Source: CAZCZU01 sp964503475
GTDB taxonomy: Bacteria; Pseudomonadota; Zetaproteobacteria; Mariprofundales; Mariprofundaceae
Reading direction: 5' to 3'
DNA length: 64,000 nucleotides
NCBI GenBank assembly: GCA_964503475.1
Contig: CAZCZU010000001.1
Coordinates: 69,523-133,522 of the forward strand
Shown here one piece after another: positions 25,264 to 34,211 of this stretch (within the stretch, counting starts at the first letter, position 1; every line of letters starts with the position of its first letter). The translations under genes were made by a program, and so were the position numbers. The notes under the pieces were generated by a model. It saw nothing but the letters and a program-made list of their open reading frames with translations. It ran no database searches and was not told where the DNA came from.

Positions 25264-26031
25264 CCATCATCTTTCTGCCGTATTTCGTAACCTTACTTGC
25301 CGGCGTGCCTGCATGGTGCTGGCGGTATGCTGGTACGAACCGAACATCTCCATCCACGCTGACTGGAACGCGAATACCGTCATTTCATTATCGCCAACGG
25401 CAACCTTTAACTAAATTCGTATATCTCGCTTCAATCAAGACTGAACCGACATTGGAACCTGTCGCGCGCTGCCATACCAGGCTTCGGACTCTCCCTGTAC
25501 AGCAAGTTTTTGATCGCACAGTTTCTTTAAGCGGATTATTGCGGCTTCGGTTTGCATCCTCTCCATGCTTTGGCCTCAATACCCGCGGCATCGAGTTTTT
25601 TGCCGTTGACACGCCACCAGGTTGAAGCCGGCCAGGCTGCTTACAACCCGTGCACTCTGGCCATGTACGATCTGTTCGTCCCGGGTATCTTCAACCGGTG
25701 GATATGGGGCTGTACGACGCCCCATATCGAGATTAACCACCACTGCCTGTTTACTTCCGAATCACCATGTCTGGAGCTGATGGATCTCAGCGTAGCGATC
25801 CTCGACTGCGTCTCAAATCGCGTTGCCCGCTACGGGTCGGAGCAAGGCTGGAGCAGGGCGGGGTTGATCATAACTGATTCGCCGGCACCTGATGACGATC
25901 GACACACTATGAAGCAGAAACTTTCACGCCGCTTCACTGATGTCTGTGTGAAAGTGGTGCTGTGCAGCCCTTTTCCCGCCCGGGCCTGACGATTTAATGA
26001 TCGTGTTGCGTCATCCCTTGTGACACCGTGG
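25264..26031. other. 768-bp low-information region with decayed coding sequence
   Basis: No intact gene can be supported here. The right half contains a degraded methyltransferase reading frame (separate entry). The left half (25264-25600) has open frames but no ribosome site or recognisable product. The last part before purN shows no strong hairpin. Composition looks less GC-rich than the flanking genes, consistent with pseudogene decay. Confidence 0.6.
25624..25851 (+). pseudogene. Remnant of a class I SAM methyltransferase
   Basis: In one frame the translation reads EAGQAAYNPCTLAMYDLFV, then FNRWIWGCTTP, then SPCLELMDLS and SNRVARYGSE. This follows, from memory, a common proteobacterial methyltransferase that begins with ...Y.P..L..YD..V...SNR..WrCPT..., continues with the glycine-rich SAM motif (HLDVGVGTGYFLD) and then P.LALMDLN. 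Here the glycine-rich motif is missing: the frame jumps from TTPHIEINHH to CLFTSESP, as if about 20 codons were deleted, and similarity stops after RYGSE. No start with a ribosome site, no C-terminal half. Hence a truncated, internally deleted gene. Confidence 0.6.
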
Positions 26032-26652
26032 CTAGCGTCCCCAGCGTACCGTGCGGCCTTCGATGACAAAGCCTTCGTTGACCATGCGAGCAAGGGTGGC
26101 GGGGTAAAGCCTGTGCTCCTCAACCTGGATGCGGGCATGCAGGGATTCGAGCGTGTCGTCATCGAGCACCGGCACCGCCGCCTGGGCAAGGATCGGCCCG
26201 CCATCCAGCTCTTCGTTGACCAGATGCACGGTGCAACCGGCGATCTTGACGCCATGGGTGAGGGCATCCTTTACCGCTCTGCCACCGATAAAGGCGGGCA
26301 GCAGGGAGGGGTGGATATTGATGATGCGGTTGGCGAAGCCATGTACGAACGACTCGGAGAGAATGCGCATGTAACCGGCCAGCACAATCCATTGGCAGTT
26401 GTGCTCGGCGATCAGTTCGGCACAGGCCTGATCAAAGGCTTCCCGATTCGCATAGGCTTTTGGATCGAGATGTATTACGCGGGCAACGCCCGCCGCGCGA
26501 GCGATAGCGAGCGCGGGCGCGTCTTTTTTATCGGAAATCACCAGGCGCACATCCACCGGGCATTCGCCTTTGGCTGCGGCTTCCAGGATCACCTTCAGAT
26601 TACTGCCACGGCCGGAGGCCATGACCGCGATAGCGCAGGGTTGTGTTGCCAT
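26032..26652 (-). CDS. purN: Phosphoribosylglycinamide formyltransferase
   Basis: Third step of purine synthesis, moving a formyl group from 10-formyl-THF to GAR. 206 residues. Motifs: VMASGRGSNLKVILEA (about 9-24, GAR phosphate loop), HNCQWIVLAGYMRILSESFV (about 86-105), INIHPSLLPAFIG (about 111-123, with the catalytic Asn-His), GVKIAGCTVHLVNEELDGGPI (about 131-151, split: TVHLVNEELDGGPI). Start ATG 26652 shares its last base region with the purM stop, so the two are translationally coupled. Confidence 0.96.
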   Translation of the reverse strand: MATQPCAIAVMASGRGSNLKVILEAAAKGECPVDVRLVISDKKDAPALAIARAAGVARVIHLDPKAYANREAFDQACAELIAEHNCQWIVLAGYMRILSESFVHGFANRIINIHPSLLPAFIGGRAVKDALTHGVKIAGCTVHLVNEELDGGPILAQAAVPVLDDDTLESLHARIQVEEHRLYPATLARMVNEGFVIEGRTVRWGR

Positions 26653-27698
26653 TAGCCGACCAGGGTGACCGGCTCGCCCTCGCGCTTGTGCACCCGGCCA
26701 ATGGTGTAGACCGTTTCACCGGCTTCGCTGAGAACGGCCCTGGCCTTCTCCGCTTCACTCTCAGGCAGGATCACGGCGAAGCCGATGCCCATGTTGAAGG
26801 TGCGGTAGCGCTCGTCGCGCTCCACTTCGGCGAAGGAGAGCAGGTATTCGAAGGCTGCCGGTACCGGCCAGCTGGATACATCGACGGTAACCGCCAGATC
26901 CTCGGTCAGGATACGCTCGAGATTGTCGAACATGCCACCACCGGTGATATGCGAGAAGCCGTGTACATTCACAGCACTCTTCATCATTGCCTTGACGGCC
27001 GGTACATAGAGGCGGGTGGGAGCGAGCACGCCCTCAACCGCCTTGCGGCCATCCCGAAGGGTATCGTTCTCAAGGTCGGCGTGGCCAAGCTCGATCAGCT
27101 TGCGCACCATCGAATAGCCATTGGAGTGGGGGCCTGCCGAGGCAAGACCCAGGATCACATCGCCGTCAACAATATTGGAGCCATCGACCATCTTCGGACG
27201 ATCGACCACGCCAACGGAAAAGCCGCCGATATCATAGTGGCCCGGCGCATACATGCCCGGCATCTCCGCTGTCTCGCCACCGACCAGGGCGCATTCGCAG
27301 ATACGGCATGCCTCGGCAATGCCCTCGACCACACCGGCCAATGTCTCGCCGGCCAGTTTGCCGGTAGCCAGATAATCGAGGAAGAAGAGCGGTTCCGCAC
27401 CCAGGGCTGCGATATCGTTCACACACATGGCCACGGCATCGATGCCGGCCACATGCGGGCGATCATGCTGCTGCAGCAAGAGCAGCTTGGTGCCGACACC
27501 GTCGGTACCGGATACGAGTACCGGATCGCTCATACCGGAAAAGTTCGGGGCGAAGAGGCCGCCGAAGCCACCGATGCCGGCCAGGACTTCCGGTCGGGTT
27601 GTGCTGCTTACGGCATTCTTGATACGCCCGACAAAGGCGTTGCCGGCGTCGATATCGACGCCGCATTCGGCATAGCTGAGTTTCTGTTTATCGCTCAC
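26652..27698 (-). CDS. purM: Phosphoribosylformylglycinamidine cyclo-ligase
   Basis: Closes the imidazole ring of AIR using ATP. 348 residues. LSYAECGVDIDAGNAFVGRI at the N-terminus (VDIDAG motif), GGFGGLFAPN (about 44-53), VSGTDGVGTKLLLL (about 62-75), GGETAEMPGMY (about 138-148), FSHITGGGMFDNLERIL (about 239-255) are family signatures. Order gyrB-purM-purN, with 8 bp between gyrB and purM, suggests one leftward transcription unit with the replication genes, an arrangement I do not recall as common. Confidence 0.96.
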   Translation of the reverse strand: MSDKQKLSYAECGVDIDAGNAFVGRIKNAVSSTTRPEVLAGIGGFGGLFAPNFSGMSDPVLVSGTDGVGTKLLLLQQHDRPHVAGIDAVAMCVNDIAALGAEPLFFLDYLATGKLAGETLAGVVEGIAEACRICECALVGGETAEMPGMYAPGHYDIGGFSVGVVDRPKMVDGSNIVDGDVILGLASAGPHSNGYSMVRKLIELGHADLENDTLRDGRKAVEGVLAPTRLYVPAVKAMMKSAVNVHGFSHITGGGMFDNLERILTEDLAVTVDVSSWPVPAAFEYLLSFAEVERDERYRTFNMGIGFAVILPESEAEKARAVLSEAGETVYTIGRVHKREGEPVTLVG

Positions 27699-27706
27699 AA
27701 CAATTC

Positions 27707-30130
27707 CTATACGTCCAGATTGCGCACCTTCAGCGCATTCTCCTGAATAAAGCGACGACGCGGCTCAACGGCATCACCCATCAGCATCGAGAAGGTCTCA
27801 TCGGCATTGACCACATCCTCCAGACTCACCTGCAGCAGCGTGCGGTTGGTCGGCTCCATGGTCGTCTCCCACAGCTGCTCCGGATCCATCTCACCCAGTC
27901 CTTTGTAGCGCTGGATGGTCAGGCCCTTGCGACCCTCTTTGGTGATCAGATCGGTGATATCGTCGTAACGCGTCACCGGCCACTGTTTCTGATCCTGGCC
28001 GATGTAGGCGCCCTCGCCGATCTGATCCTGGATCGAGGCACAAAGCTTCTGCGCCTCGCTGTACTCGGCCGTGCTGAGCAGATCCTTGTCCAGGCGCGAG
28101 ATACGTACGCGACCATGATCGCGGCGCTCGAACTGCACCCAGGAACAACCCTGCTCGGCATCGTCGTAGATACGCCATTTCAGCACTTCATCCACACGCG
28201 ATACCTTGCGGAAGGCCTCGTTCAGGGTCTCCAGGCGTGCGTCGAGAGCCGCACGATCGCGCAACATGCCGACATCGAATTTTCCGGTTTCGACCAGCAG
28301 CTTGAGTATCTTGTCATCGATGCGCTGCGAAAGCCGGGCCTGCAGGCGCTGCAGGCGATGGATGCTGTGCACCATGGTCTGCAGGCGATCGCCGACCATC
28401 GCATTGGCCTTCGCCGAGCTGTAGTAGCTCTTGCCATCCGTACCCAGCTCGACCAGGAACTCGAACAGCTGCTCATCGGATGAGACATAGCGGGCATTCT
28501 TGCCCTTGGCGACGCGATAGAGCGGTGGCTGAGCAATATAGAGATGGCCGCGCTCGATCACCTCGGGCATCTGCCGGTAGAAGAAGGTGAGCAGCAGCGT
28601 CAGGATATGGGATCCGTCGACGTCGGCATCGGTCATGATCACGATCTTGTGATAACGCAGCTTGGCGATATCGAAATCTTCCTTGCCGATACCGGTGCCC
28701 AGGGCGGTGATCATGGTGCCGATCTCCTGGCTGGAGAGCATCTTGTCGAACCGGGCCTTCTCCACATTCAGGATTTTACCCTTCAACGGCAGGATGGCCT
28801 GCGTACGACGATCGCGCCCCTGCTTGGCCGATCCGCCGGCTGAGTCACCCTCCACCAGGAACAGTTCGGAAAGGGCCGGATCCTTCTCCTGACAGTCGGC
28901 CAGCTTGCCGGGCAGGGAGGAGATATCGAGTGCACCCTTGCGGCGGGTGAGATCGCGCGCCTTGCGCGCCGCCTCGCGGGCCATGGCTGCTTCGGCCACC
29001 TTGCCGACCACGCGTTTCGCTTCGGTCGGATTCTCTTCCAGCCACTCGGCAAGCTTCTCGGTAACCGTCGTCTCGACCGCCGGACGTACCTCGGAGGAGA
29101 CCAGCTTGTCCTTGGTCTGCGAGGAGAACTTGGGATCGGGCACCTTCACCGAAAGTACCGCCGTCAGGCCTTCGCGACAGTCATCACCGGTCAGGGCAAT
29201 CTTGTGCTTTTTGAGCAGGCCGTTGGCCGTCGCATAGTTGTTGATGCAGCGGGTGAGGGCGGCGCGGAAACCGGCCAGATGCGTACCGCCGTCGCGCTGC
29301 GGAATATTGTTGGTAAAACAGAATACATTTTCCTGATAGGCATCGGTCCACTGCATGGAGAGCTCGATTCCGATCTCGTCTTTCTCGCCCGACACACTGA
29401 GACAATCCTTGTGCACCGGGGTGCGGGTGCGATTCAGATGCTCGACGAAGGCGGTGATACCACCCTCATATTCGAACACCTGATGATGATCGTCGCGCTC
29501 GTCGATCAGCTCGATGCGCACGCCGCTATTCAGGAAGGAGAGTTCGCGCAGGCGTTTGGAGAGGATATCGAAGGACATATTGCGGTGGGAGAAGGTATCC
29601 AGGCTGGGCAGGAAGCGAACTTCGGTACCCGTGCCTTCGGCTTCGCCGATCACCTTCAGCGGCTCCACCGTATCACCGTGCTCGAAGCGGCAGAAGTGCA
29701 CCTTGCCATTACGGCGAATCTCCAGCTCCAGGTATTCGGAAAGAGCATTGACCACCGATACACCCACGCCGTGCAGACCACCGGAGACCTTGTAGGAGTT
29801 GGAATCGAACTTACCGCCGGCATGCAGTACGGTCATGATCACTTCGGCAGCGGAACGATTCTCTTCCGGATGCATGTCGACCGGGATGCCGCGACCGTTA
29901 TCACGCACGGTTACCGAGTCGTCGGAGTGCAGGATCACCTCGATCTTGTCGCAGTGTCCGGCCAGGGCCTCGTCGATCGAATTATCGACCGCTTCGTAAA
30001 CCATGTGATGAAGACCGGTACCGTCGTCGGTATCGCCAATATACATACCGGGGCGCTTGCGCACCGCATCCAGTCCACGCAGGACCTTGATGCTTTCCGC
30101 GCCGTAAGACGGATTCTCAGCTTCACTCAT
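27707..30130 (-). CDS. gyrB: DNA gyrase subunit B
   Basis: ATPase subunit of gyrase that drives negative supercoiling. 807 residues, the long proteobacterial form with the insert in the TOPRIM domain. Visible: GHKL ATPase motifs VYEAVDNSIDEALAG (about 44-58) and NGRGIPVDMHPEE (about 78-90), GGLHGVGVSVVNALS (about 118-132); TOPRIM EGDSAGGSAKQGRDRRTQAI (about 429-448); DADVDGSHI (about 505-513); tail QRYKGLGEMDPEQLWETTM (about 760-778). The ATG at 30130 overlaps the recF stop by 4 nt. Confidence 0.98.
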   Translation of the reverse strand: MSEAENPSYGAESIKVLRGLDAVRKRPGMYIGDTDDGTGLHHMVYEAVDNSIDEALAGHCDKIEVILHSDDSVTVRDNGRGIPVDMHPEENRSAAEVIMTVLHAGGKFDSNSYKVSGGLHGVGVSVVNALSEYLELEIRRNGKVHFCRFEHGDTVEPLKVIGEAEGTGTEVRFLPSLDTFSHRNMSFDILSKRLRELSFLNSGVRIELIDERDDHHQVFEYEGGITAFVEHLNRTRTPVHKDCLSVSGEKDEIGIELSMQWTDAYQENVFCFTNNIPQRDGGTHLAGFRAALTRCINNYATANGLLKKHKIALTGDDCREGLTAVLSVKVPDPKFSSQTKDKLVSSEVRPAVETTVTEKLAEWLEENPTEAKRVVGKVAEAAMAREAARKARDLTRRKGALDISSLPGKLADCQEKDPALSELFLVEGDSAGGSAKQGRDRRTQAILPLKGKILNVEKARFDKMLSSQEIGTMITALGTGIGKEDFDIAKLRYHKIVIMTDADVDGSHILTLLLTFFYRQMPEVIERGHLYIAQPPLYRVAKGKNARYVSSDEQLFEFLVELGTDGKSYYSSAKANAMVGDRLQTMVHSIHRLQRLQARLSQRIDDKILKLLVETGKFDVGMLRDRAALDARLETLNEAFRKVSRVDEVLKWRIYDDAEQGCSWVQFERRDHGRVRISRLDKDLLSTAEYSEAQKLCASIQDQIGEGAYIGQDQKQWPVTRYDDITDLITKEGRKGLTIQRYKGLGEMDPEQLWETTMEPTNRTLLQVSLEDVVNADETFSMLMGDAVEPRRRFIQENALKVRNLDV

Positions 30131-31236
30131 GCCGCTCTCTCCATTCGTTGGTTTTGCCCCCCAGCAGGGACACCGTTGTCACCCTCGATCTGCTGCAGAT
30201 TGATCTGCAGCTGCGAAGGGGTCGATATACCGTTCGGGGCTGTGGCCAGCACCTGTCCCGGATATTCATTCAGACGTGCCAGCAACCGCTGCTGCCGTGA
30301 CTCGTCGAGTGCCTCCAGACAATCATCCAGTAACAGGACCGGATATATCTGGCGATATTGATAGCGAACGGCGCATTCTGCCAGCCGAAGGGCCATCGCG
30401 GCCAGCTTTTGCTGTCCACGCGATCCGGCTGAACGTATTTCCCGCTCCCGAAACAGAATATCGGGTCGATCACAATGGGGACCGATCGTCAGTCGTCCAA
30501 GCCTGGCATCCTTGCCCCGGCGTTCGGCCAGATCCTGCTGCCAGGCGCCATCATCCTCCGGTGCCGTGGCACGCAGGCAAAGCTGCAGCGGGGATTCGGT
30601 CAGTTCGCGATCCTGATGCAATACCCCGTTCAATGCATCCAGCACCCGCCTGCGCAGTGTGATGACCGGCCTGCCATGTTGCACCATCTGGGCTTCCCAC
30701 ACAGCCAGTTCATCGCCTTTCGTGCGGCGCCGTAACAGCCGGCTGCGCTGCATCATAGCCCTCAGATACGCCTGATAGTGATGCATCATGGCCGGTTCGC
30801 AGGCCATGACAAACTGATCGAGCCAGCGGCGGCGCTTATTGGGCACGGCATCGATCACCCGGGCCGCCTGCGGTGCATCGGCCACGACCGGCAGGGTATC
30901 CCCGAGCTCACGCCGCTGGGAGACCTTGCGGCCCTGCAGGGTGATCTCGGTCCGCCCCGGTTTGCCGGCCACCTGTACGTGCAAAGGCCCATATCGATGC
31001 CAGGTGCTGCCAATCCGGAAGTCTCTCTCTCCCCAGCGCACCAGCTGGGGATCACGTGCCTGCCGGAACGAGCGACCGTACGCCATCATGTAGACCGCTT
31101 CCAGAATAGTGGTTTTGCCACTGCCATTCTGGCCGGTGAGCAGGTTGATGCCGGATTCGAAGTGGCAGCTGAACTGCTCATGGCAACGCAGGTTCACCAT
31201 GCGTACCTCATCCACCTGCAGGCGTAATCCACTCAT
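30127..31236 (-). CDS. recF: Recombination protein RecF
   Basis: SMC-like ATPase that loads RecA at gaps with RecOR. 369 residues. Walker A GQNGSGKTTILEAVY (about 34-48); ABC signature region RSAGSRGQQKLAAMALRLAE (about 267-286); Walker B YPVLLLDDCLEALDESRQ (about 296-313). N-terminus LQVDEVRMVNLRCHEQ is typical. In the usual dnaA-dnaN-recF-gyrB order. Confidence 0.96.
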   Translation of the reverse strand: MSGLRLQVDEVRMVNLRCHEQFSCHFESGINLLTGQNGSGKTTILEAVYMMAYGRSFRQARDPQLVRWGERDFRIGSTWHRYGPLHVQVAGKPGRTEITLQGRKVSQRRELGDTLPVVADAPQAARVIDAVPNKRRRWLDQFVMACEPAMMHHYQAYLRAMMQRSRLLRRRTKGDELAVWEAQMVQHGRPVITLRRRVLDALNGVLHQDRELTESPLQLCLRATAPEDDGAWQQDLAERRGKDARLGRLTIGPHCDRPDILFREREIRSAGSRGQQKLAAMALRLAECAVRYQYRQIYPVLLLDDCLEALDESRQQRLLARLNEYPGQVLATAPNGISTPSQLQINLQQIEGDNGVPAGGQNQRMERAA

Positions 31237-31265
31237 CGTTGCTATCGGTCCCCCATGGGCCTGTA

Positions 31266-32366
31266 TCAGATGCGCATCGGCATTACGACATATTTGGCAT
31301 CGGCATTTTCCACTTCCTGGATCAGAACCGGAGAAAGCTCATCGCGGAAATGAACATGCACTTTCTCGGCCTGTACTACACTTAAAACATCACGCAGATA
31401 GCGGCCATTGAAACCGATCACCACTTCCGGTCCGTCGTAGCCTGCCTCAACCGTCTCCTCCGCCTGCTCCTGTTCGGTGTTATGAGCCATCACCTGCAGC
31501 TGATTGGCGGCAAAAGTGAGTCGAACATCATGCGTAAATTCGTTGGCTACGATCATGCTGCGGCGGAGGACCTGATCCAGGCGCATACGGTCAACGATGG
31601 CCGTGCGCGGATTGCCCTGCGGAATCACATCCTGATAAGCCGGGAACTGTGCATCGATCACCTTGCTGGTCAGCAGATGATCGCCGGCCATCAACCGAAC
31701 CTGCCGACGACCGAGCGAGAGTTTGACCGGCCCGGTGTGGTCCTCCGCCATCTTGCGCATCTCCAGCACCGCCTTCCTCGGCACAATACACTGGCTTGCC
31801 GAACTGATGCCCTGCAATGCCGATTCCATCATCGAGAGTCTATGTCCGTCGGTTGCCACCAGCCTGAAACCGGAAGCGGGATCGGCTTCGAAAAGGGTAC
31901 CGGTCAGGTATTTACGGGTCTCGTCATTGGACATCGCAAATGCGGTACCGGCAATCATGCCGCCCAGGCTCGACGCCTCTACCTCGAAGCTGATTTCGGT
32001 GTCGTCCTGCGGAATACCCGGGTACTCCTCCGCCGGCAGGGTTGCCAGGCGGGATTTGTATGAACCGCTGCTGATCTCCAGAAATGCATCCTGTGTGCTG
32101 AACTGCACGGGATGTTCGTCATCGAGCTCCTTAATGATATCGAAGAGCTTGCGTGCGGAGACGGTGGTCTGTCCCTCTTCACTGACGTCAGCCGCTGTAC
32201 GCGACGCAACTCCGAGTTGCAGGTCGGTCGCTTCCAGTTGCAATTGCCCGGACTCAGCCCGTATCAGCAGGTTGCACAGAATCGGATTGGTACTCCGTTT
32301 CTCGACCACGTTCTGACAACGCTGAACATGCTGTAAAAGAATCGCTCTTGGTACAGATAACTGCAT
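31266..32366 (-). CDS. dnaN: DNA polymerase III sliding clamp (beta)
   Basis: Ring-shaped processivity factor. 366 residues, three-domain clamp. N-terminus MQLSVPRAILLQHVQRCQNVVEKR and C-terminus EDAKYVVMPMRI-like end (NADAKYVVMPMRI) match the family. I choose ATG 32366 because of the strong site GATGAGGAGTAAAC just upstream and the family start; the open frame continues 30 nt upstream to 32396 without a site. Separated from dnaA by the candidate origin. Confidence 0.97.
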   Translation of the reverse strand: MQLSVPRAILLQHVQRCQNVVEKRSTNPILCNLLIRAESGQLQLEATDLQLGVASRTAADVSEEGQTTVSARKLFDIIKELDDEHPVQFSTQDAFLEISSGSYKSRLATLPAEEYPGIPQDDTEISFEVEASSLGGMIAGTAFAMSNDETRKYLTGTLFEADPASGFRLVATDGHRLSMMESALQGISSASQCIVPRKAVLEMRKMAEDHTGPVKLSLGRRQVRLMAGDHLLTSKVIDAQFPAYQDVIPQGNPRTAIVDRMRLDQVLRRSMIVANEFTHDVRLTFAANQLQVMAHNTEQEQAEETVEAGYDGPEVVIGFNGRYLRDVLSVVQAEKVHVHFRDELSPVLIQEVENADAKYVVMPMRI

Positions 32367-32396
32367 GTTTACTCCTCTCATCCCTCTTATATCCAT

Positions 32397-32622
32397 TCAT
32401 TTCGTCATAACAGTAGGGGATGTTGGTAAGTTGGTATCCTTCATTTAAACTTTAAATTCAATAACTTACTAAACTTCCACTCTGTTTGCCATTTGCGTGA
32501 AGCCTGTGGATAAACTGTGGGCCGATCCGCTTCTGCGATTTTGACGCATCCGGATGTGCCGTTCCTCCCAATTTATCCACAGGTGCTGCCACTATCCATC
32601 CCAAGCTTGTTATCCATGGCCG
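32397..32622. other. Candidate chromosomal origin (oriC) between dnaN and dnaA
   Basis: About 230 bp without a gene. It contains two perfect 9-mer DnaA boxes in opposite orientation: TGTGGATAA at 32505-32513 and TTATCCACA at 32573-32581, and a degenerate one, TTATCCATG, at 32610-32618. Next to them lies an AT-rich stretch (about 32440-32490: TTCATTTAAACTTTAAATTC and TTACTAAAC), a plausible unwinding element. DnaA boxes may also serve dnaA/dnaN autoregulation. I see no DnaA boxes in the dnaA-rpmH gap. Origin assignment is inference. Confidence 0.6.
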
Positions 32623-33939
32623 CTATCGACGGACCAGAGCCAGAAGTCGCTCGATTTCATCATTGAAATCACGGTCTTTTTTGCGCATTTCATCAATCTT
32701 GCGACAGGCATAAAGAATGGTCGTATGGTCGCGACCGCCAAACAGGTTGCCGATCTCCGGCAGCGACATCTGGGTCAGCTCCTTACTCGCATACATCGCC
32801 ACCTGGCGCGGGAAGGCGATGGTGCGGGTGCGTTTCTTTGAGCGCATCTCCTTGGGATTGATGCTGTAGTATTCGGCGATTTTTTGCTGGATGTCATCCA
32901 CCGAGACACTGCGCACCTCTTCATGCAGCTGGTCGCGCAGCACATGCCGGGTCATGTTCATGTCGATGCTTTTATTGGTAAGTTTGGCAAAGGCGGTCAG
33001 GCGGGTCAGGGCGCCTTCCAGCTCGCGGACGTTGTTGGTGATGCGAGAGGCCAGCAGGTAGCCGACCTCATCATCAAGGTTGACGCCGGCCAGCTCCGCC
33101 TTGCTGGCCAGGATGGCGAGGCGGGTCTCCAGGTTGGGCGGCTGGATATCGGCCACGAGTCCCCAGTTGAAACGCGAACGCAGCCGCTCTTCCAGATGGC
33201 TCATCTCCCGCGGACTGCGATCGGAGACGAGAATGATCTGCTTGTGCACTTCATGCAGGGCATTGAATGTGTGAAAGAACTCTTCCTGGGTACTGGTCTT
33301 GCCGGCAATGAACTGCACATCGTCGATGATCAGGATATCGACCTGGCGGTACTGGTCCCGGAAACGATGGGTCGCATTGTTGCGAATGGCGGTAATCAAC
33401 TCGTTGGTGAAGCGCTCACCGGTGCGGTAGGCGATCTTGAACTTGCCCTGGCTGATCAGGGCATTGGCAACGGCGTTGATCAGATGGGTTTTGCCAAGGC
33501 CCACGCCGCCGTGCAGATAGAGAGGGTTGTAGCTTTCGCCGGGCTTGTCGGCGACGGCACGGCAGGCGGCATAGCAGAATTCGTTGCTGGAACCGACGAC
33601 GAAATTGTCAAAGGTGAAGCGCGGATCGATATAGCCGTCGACCGATCCCTTCTCTTCCCTGCCGTTCTCCCGCTCTTTATCCTGCTCGACAAGCGGCAGC
33701 GAGAGTGAGGCGTCAACCCGGAATCGAACCGGTATATCGGCCTGAAACACGTCTTTGACCATTTCGAGGATCAAGGGTTCACAGTCGCTTTTCAGGCCAT
33801 CAAGAAAAATCCGGCTTGGCACTGCAAGGTGCAGTTCACCATCTGAAAAGGTGCTGTTGATTGGTCGAATCCATGCTTCGAATTTTGATGCGGGCAGTTG
33901 GCTTTCCAGCCTGCGTACCACCTCTTGCCACTGTTCCAT
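32623..33939 (-). CDS. dnaA: Chromosomal replication initiator DnaA
   Basis: AAA+ initiator that melts oriC. 438 residues from ATG 33939, which has AAAGGGACCTT before it; in-frame ATGs at 33957, 33987 and 33993 would lengthen the N-terminus. Domains: I (1-80, WQEVVRRLESQLPASKFEAW), linker, AAA+ with Walker A GGVGLGKTHLI (about 144-154), Walker B ILIIDDVQFI (about 204-213), and domain IV HTH with the signature FGGRDHTTILYACRKI (about 405-420). All functional motifs are intact. Leftward, opposite to rpmH. Confidence 0.97.
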   Translation of the reverse strand: MEQWQEVVRRLESQLPASKFEAWIRPINSTFSDGELHLAVPSRIFLDGLKSDCEPLILEMVKDVFQADIPVRFRVDASLSLPLVEQDKERENGREEKGSVDGYIDPRFTFDNFVVGSSNEFCYAACRAVADKPGESYNPLYLHGGVGLGKTHLINAVANALISQGKFKIAYRTGERFTNELITAIRNNATHRFRDQYRQVDILIIDDVQFIAGKTSTQEEFFHTFNALHEVHKQIILVSDRSPREMSHLEERLRSRFNWGLVADIQPPNLETRLAILASKAELAGVNLDDEVGYLLASRITNNVRELEGALTRLTAFAKLTNKSIDMNMTRHVLRDQLHEEVRSVSVDDIQQKIAEYYSINPKEMRSKKRTRTIAFPRQVAMYASKELTQMSLPEIGNLFGGRDHTTILYACRKIDEMRKKDRDFNDEIERLLALVRR

Positions 33940-34018
33940 AAGGTCCCTTTTTTCCATTGGCAGAATATTACATGAGCGTTGATCCATATCCATCGCCAGT
34001 CTCGCATAGTGACACGCC

Positions 34019-34046
34019 TTGACAACGTGTGCGTCAAATCTATGAT
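34019..34046 (+). promoter_or_regulatory. Sigma-70-type promoter of rpmH
   Basis: TTGACA at 34019-34024, a 16-bp spacer and TATGAT at 34041-34046: one mismatch from consensus overall. A start near 34053 would give a short leader to rpmH. It is the strongest promoter I see in the window, fitting a ribosomal protein gene. Confidence 0.75.
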
Positions 34047-34076
34047 TCGCGACCCTTTCAAAGCTAGGAGACAGGT

Positions 34077-34211
34077 ATGAGTTTCACTTACAAGCCGAGC
34101 CGTATTCGCCGCGCCCGTAACCACGGTTTCCGTGCCCGCATGGCTACCCGTTCCGGTCGCGCTATTATCAAGCGTCGCCGCGCCAAGGGCCGCAAGCGTC
34201 TGTCCGCCTGA
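34077..34211 (+). CDS. rpmH: Ribosomal protein L34
   Basis: 44-residue, very basic 50S protein. Sequence follows the family: TYKPSRIRRARNHGFRARMA, then TRSGRAIIKRRRAKGRKRLSA. Start ATG 34077 is preceded by AGCTAGGAGACAGGT. First gene of the rpmH-rnpA-yidD-yidC block. Its stop codon TGA overlaps the apparent CTG start of rnpA. Confidence 0.97.
   Translation: MSFTYKPSRIRRARNHGFRARMATRSGRAIIKRRRAKGRKRLSA

Noticed and set aside
25552..25989. Reading the whole 25552-25989 frame as an intact gene
   Set aside because: Only residues 25-100 show similarity and the SAM motif is lost; the ends do not match any family.
27707..30130. Long plus-strand frame (29204-30361) over gyrB
   Set aside because: It is a shadow of gyrB in a GC-rich sequence, without a ribosome site and with low-complexity His/Ala/Gly content.
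32440..32490. AT-rich stretch as a separate promoter cluster
   Set aside because: No convincing -10/-35 pair; better treated as part of the candidate oriC.
33720..33735. tRNA-like T-loop words GGAATCGAACC
   Set aside because: The words lie inside dnaA and no cloverleaf or anticodon arm can be formed; I found no tRNA gene in the window.
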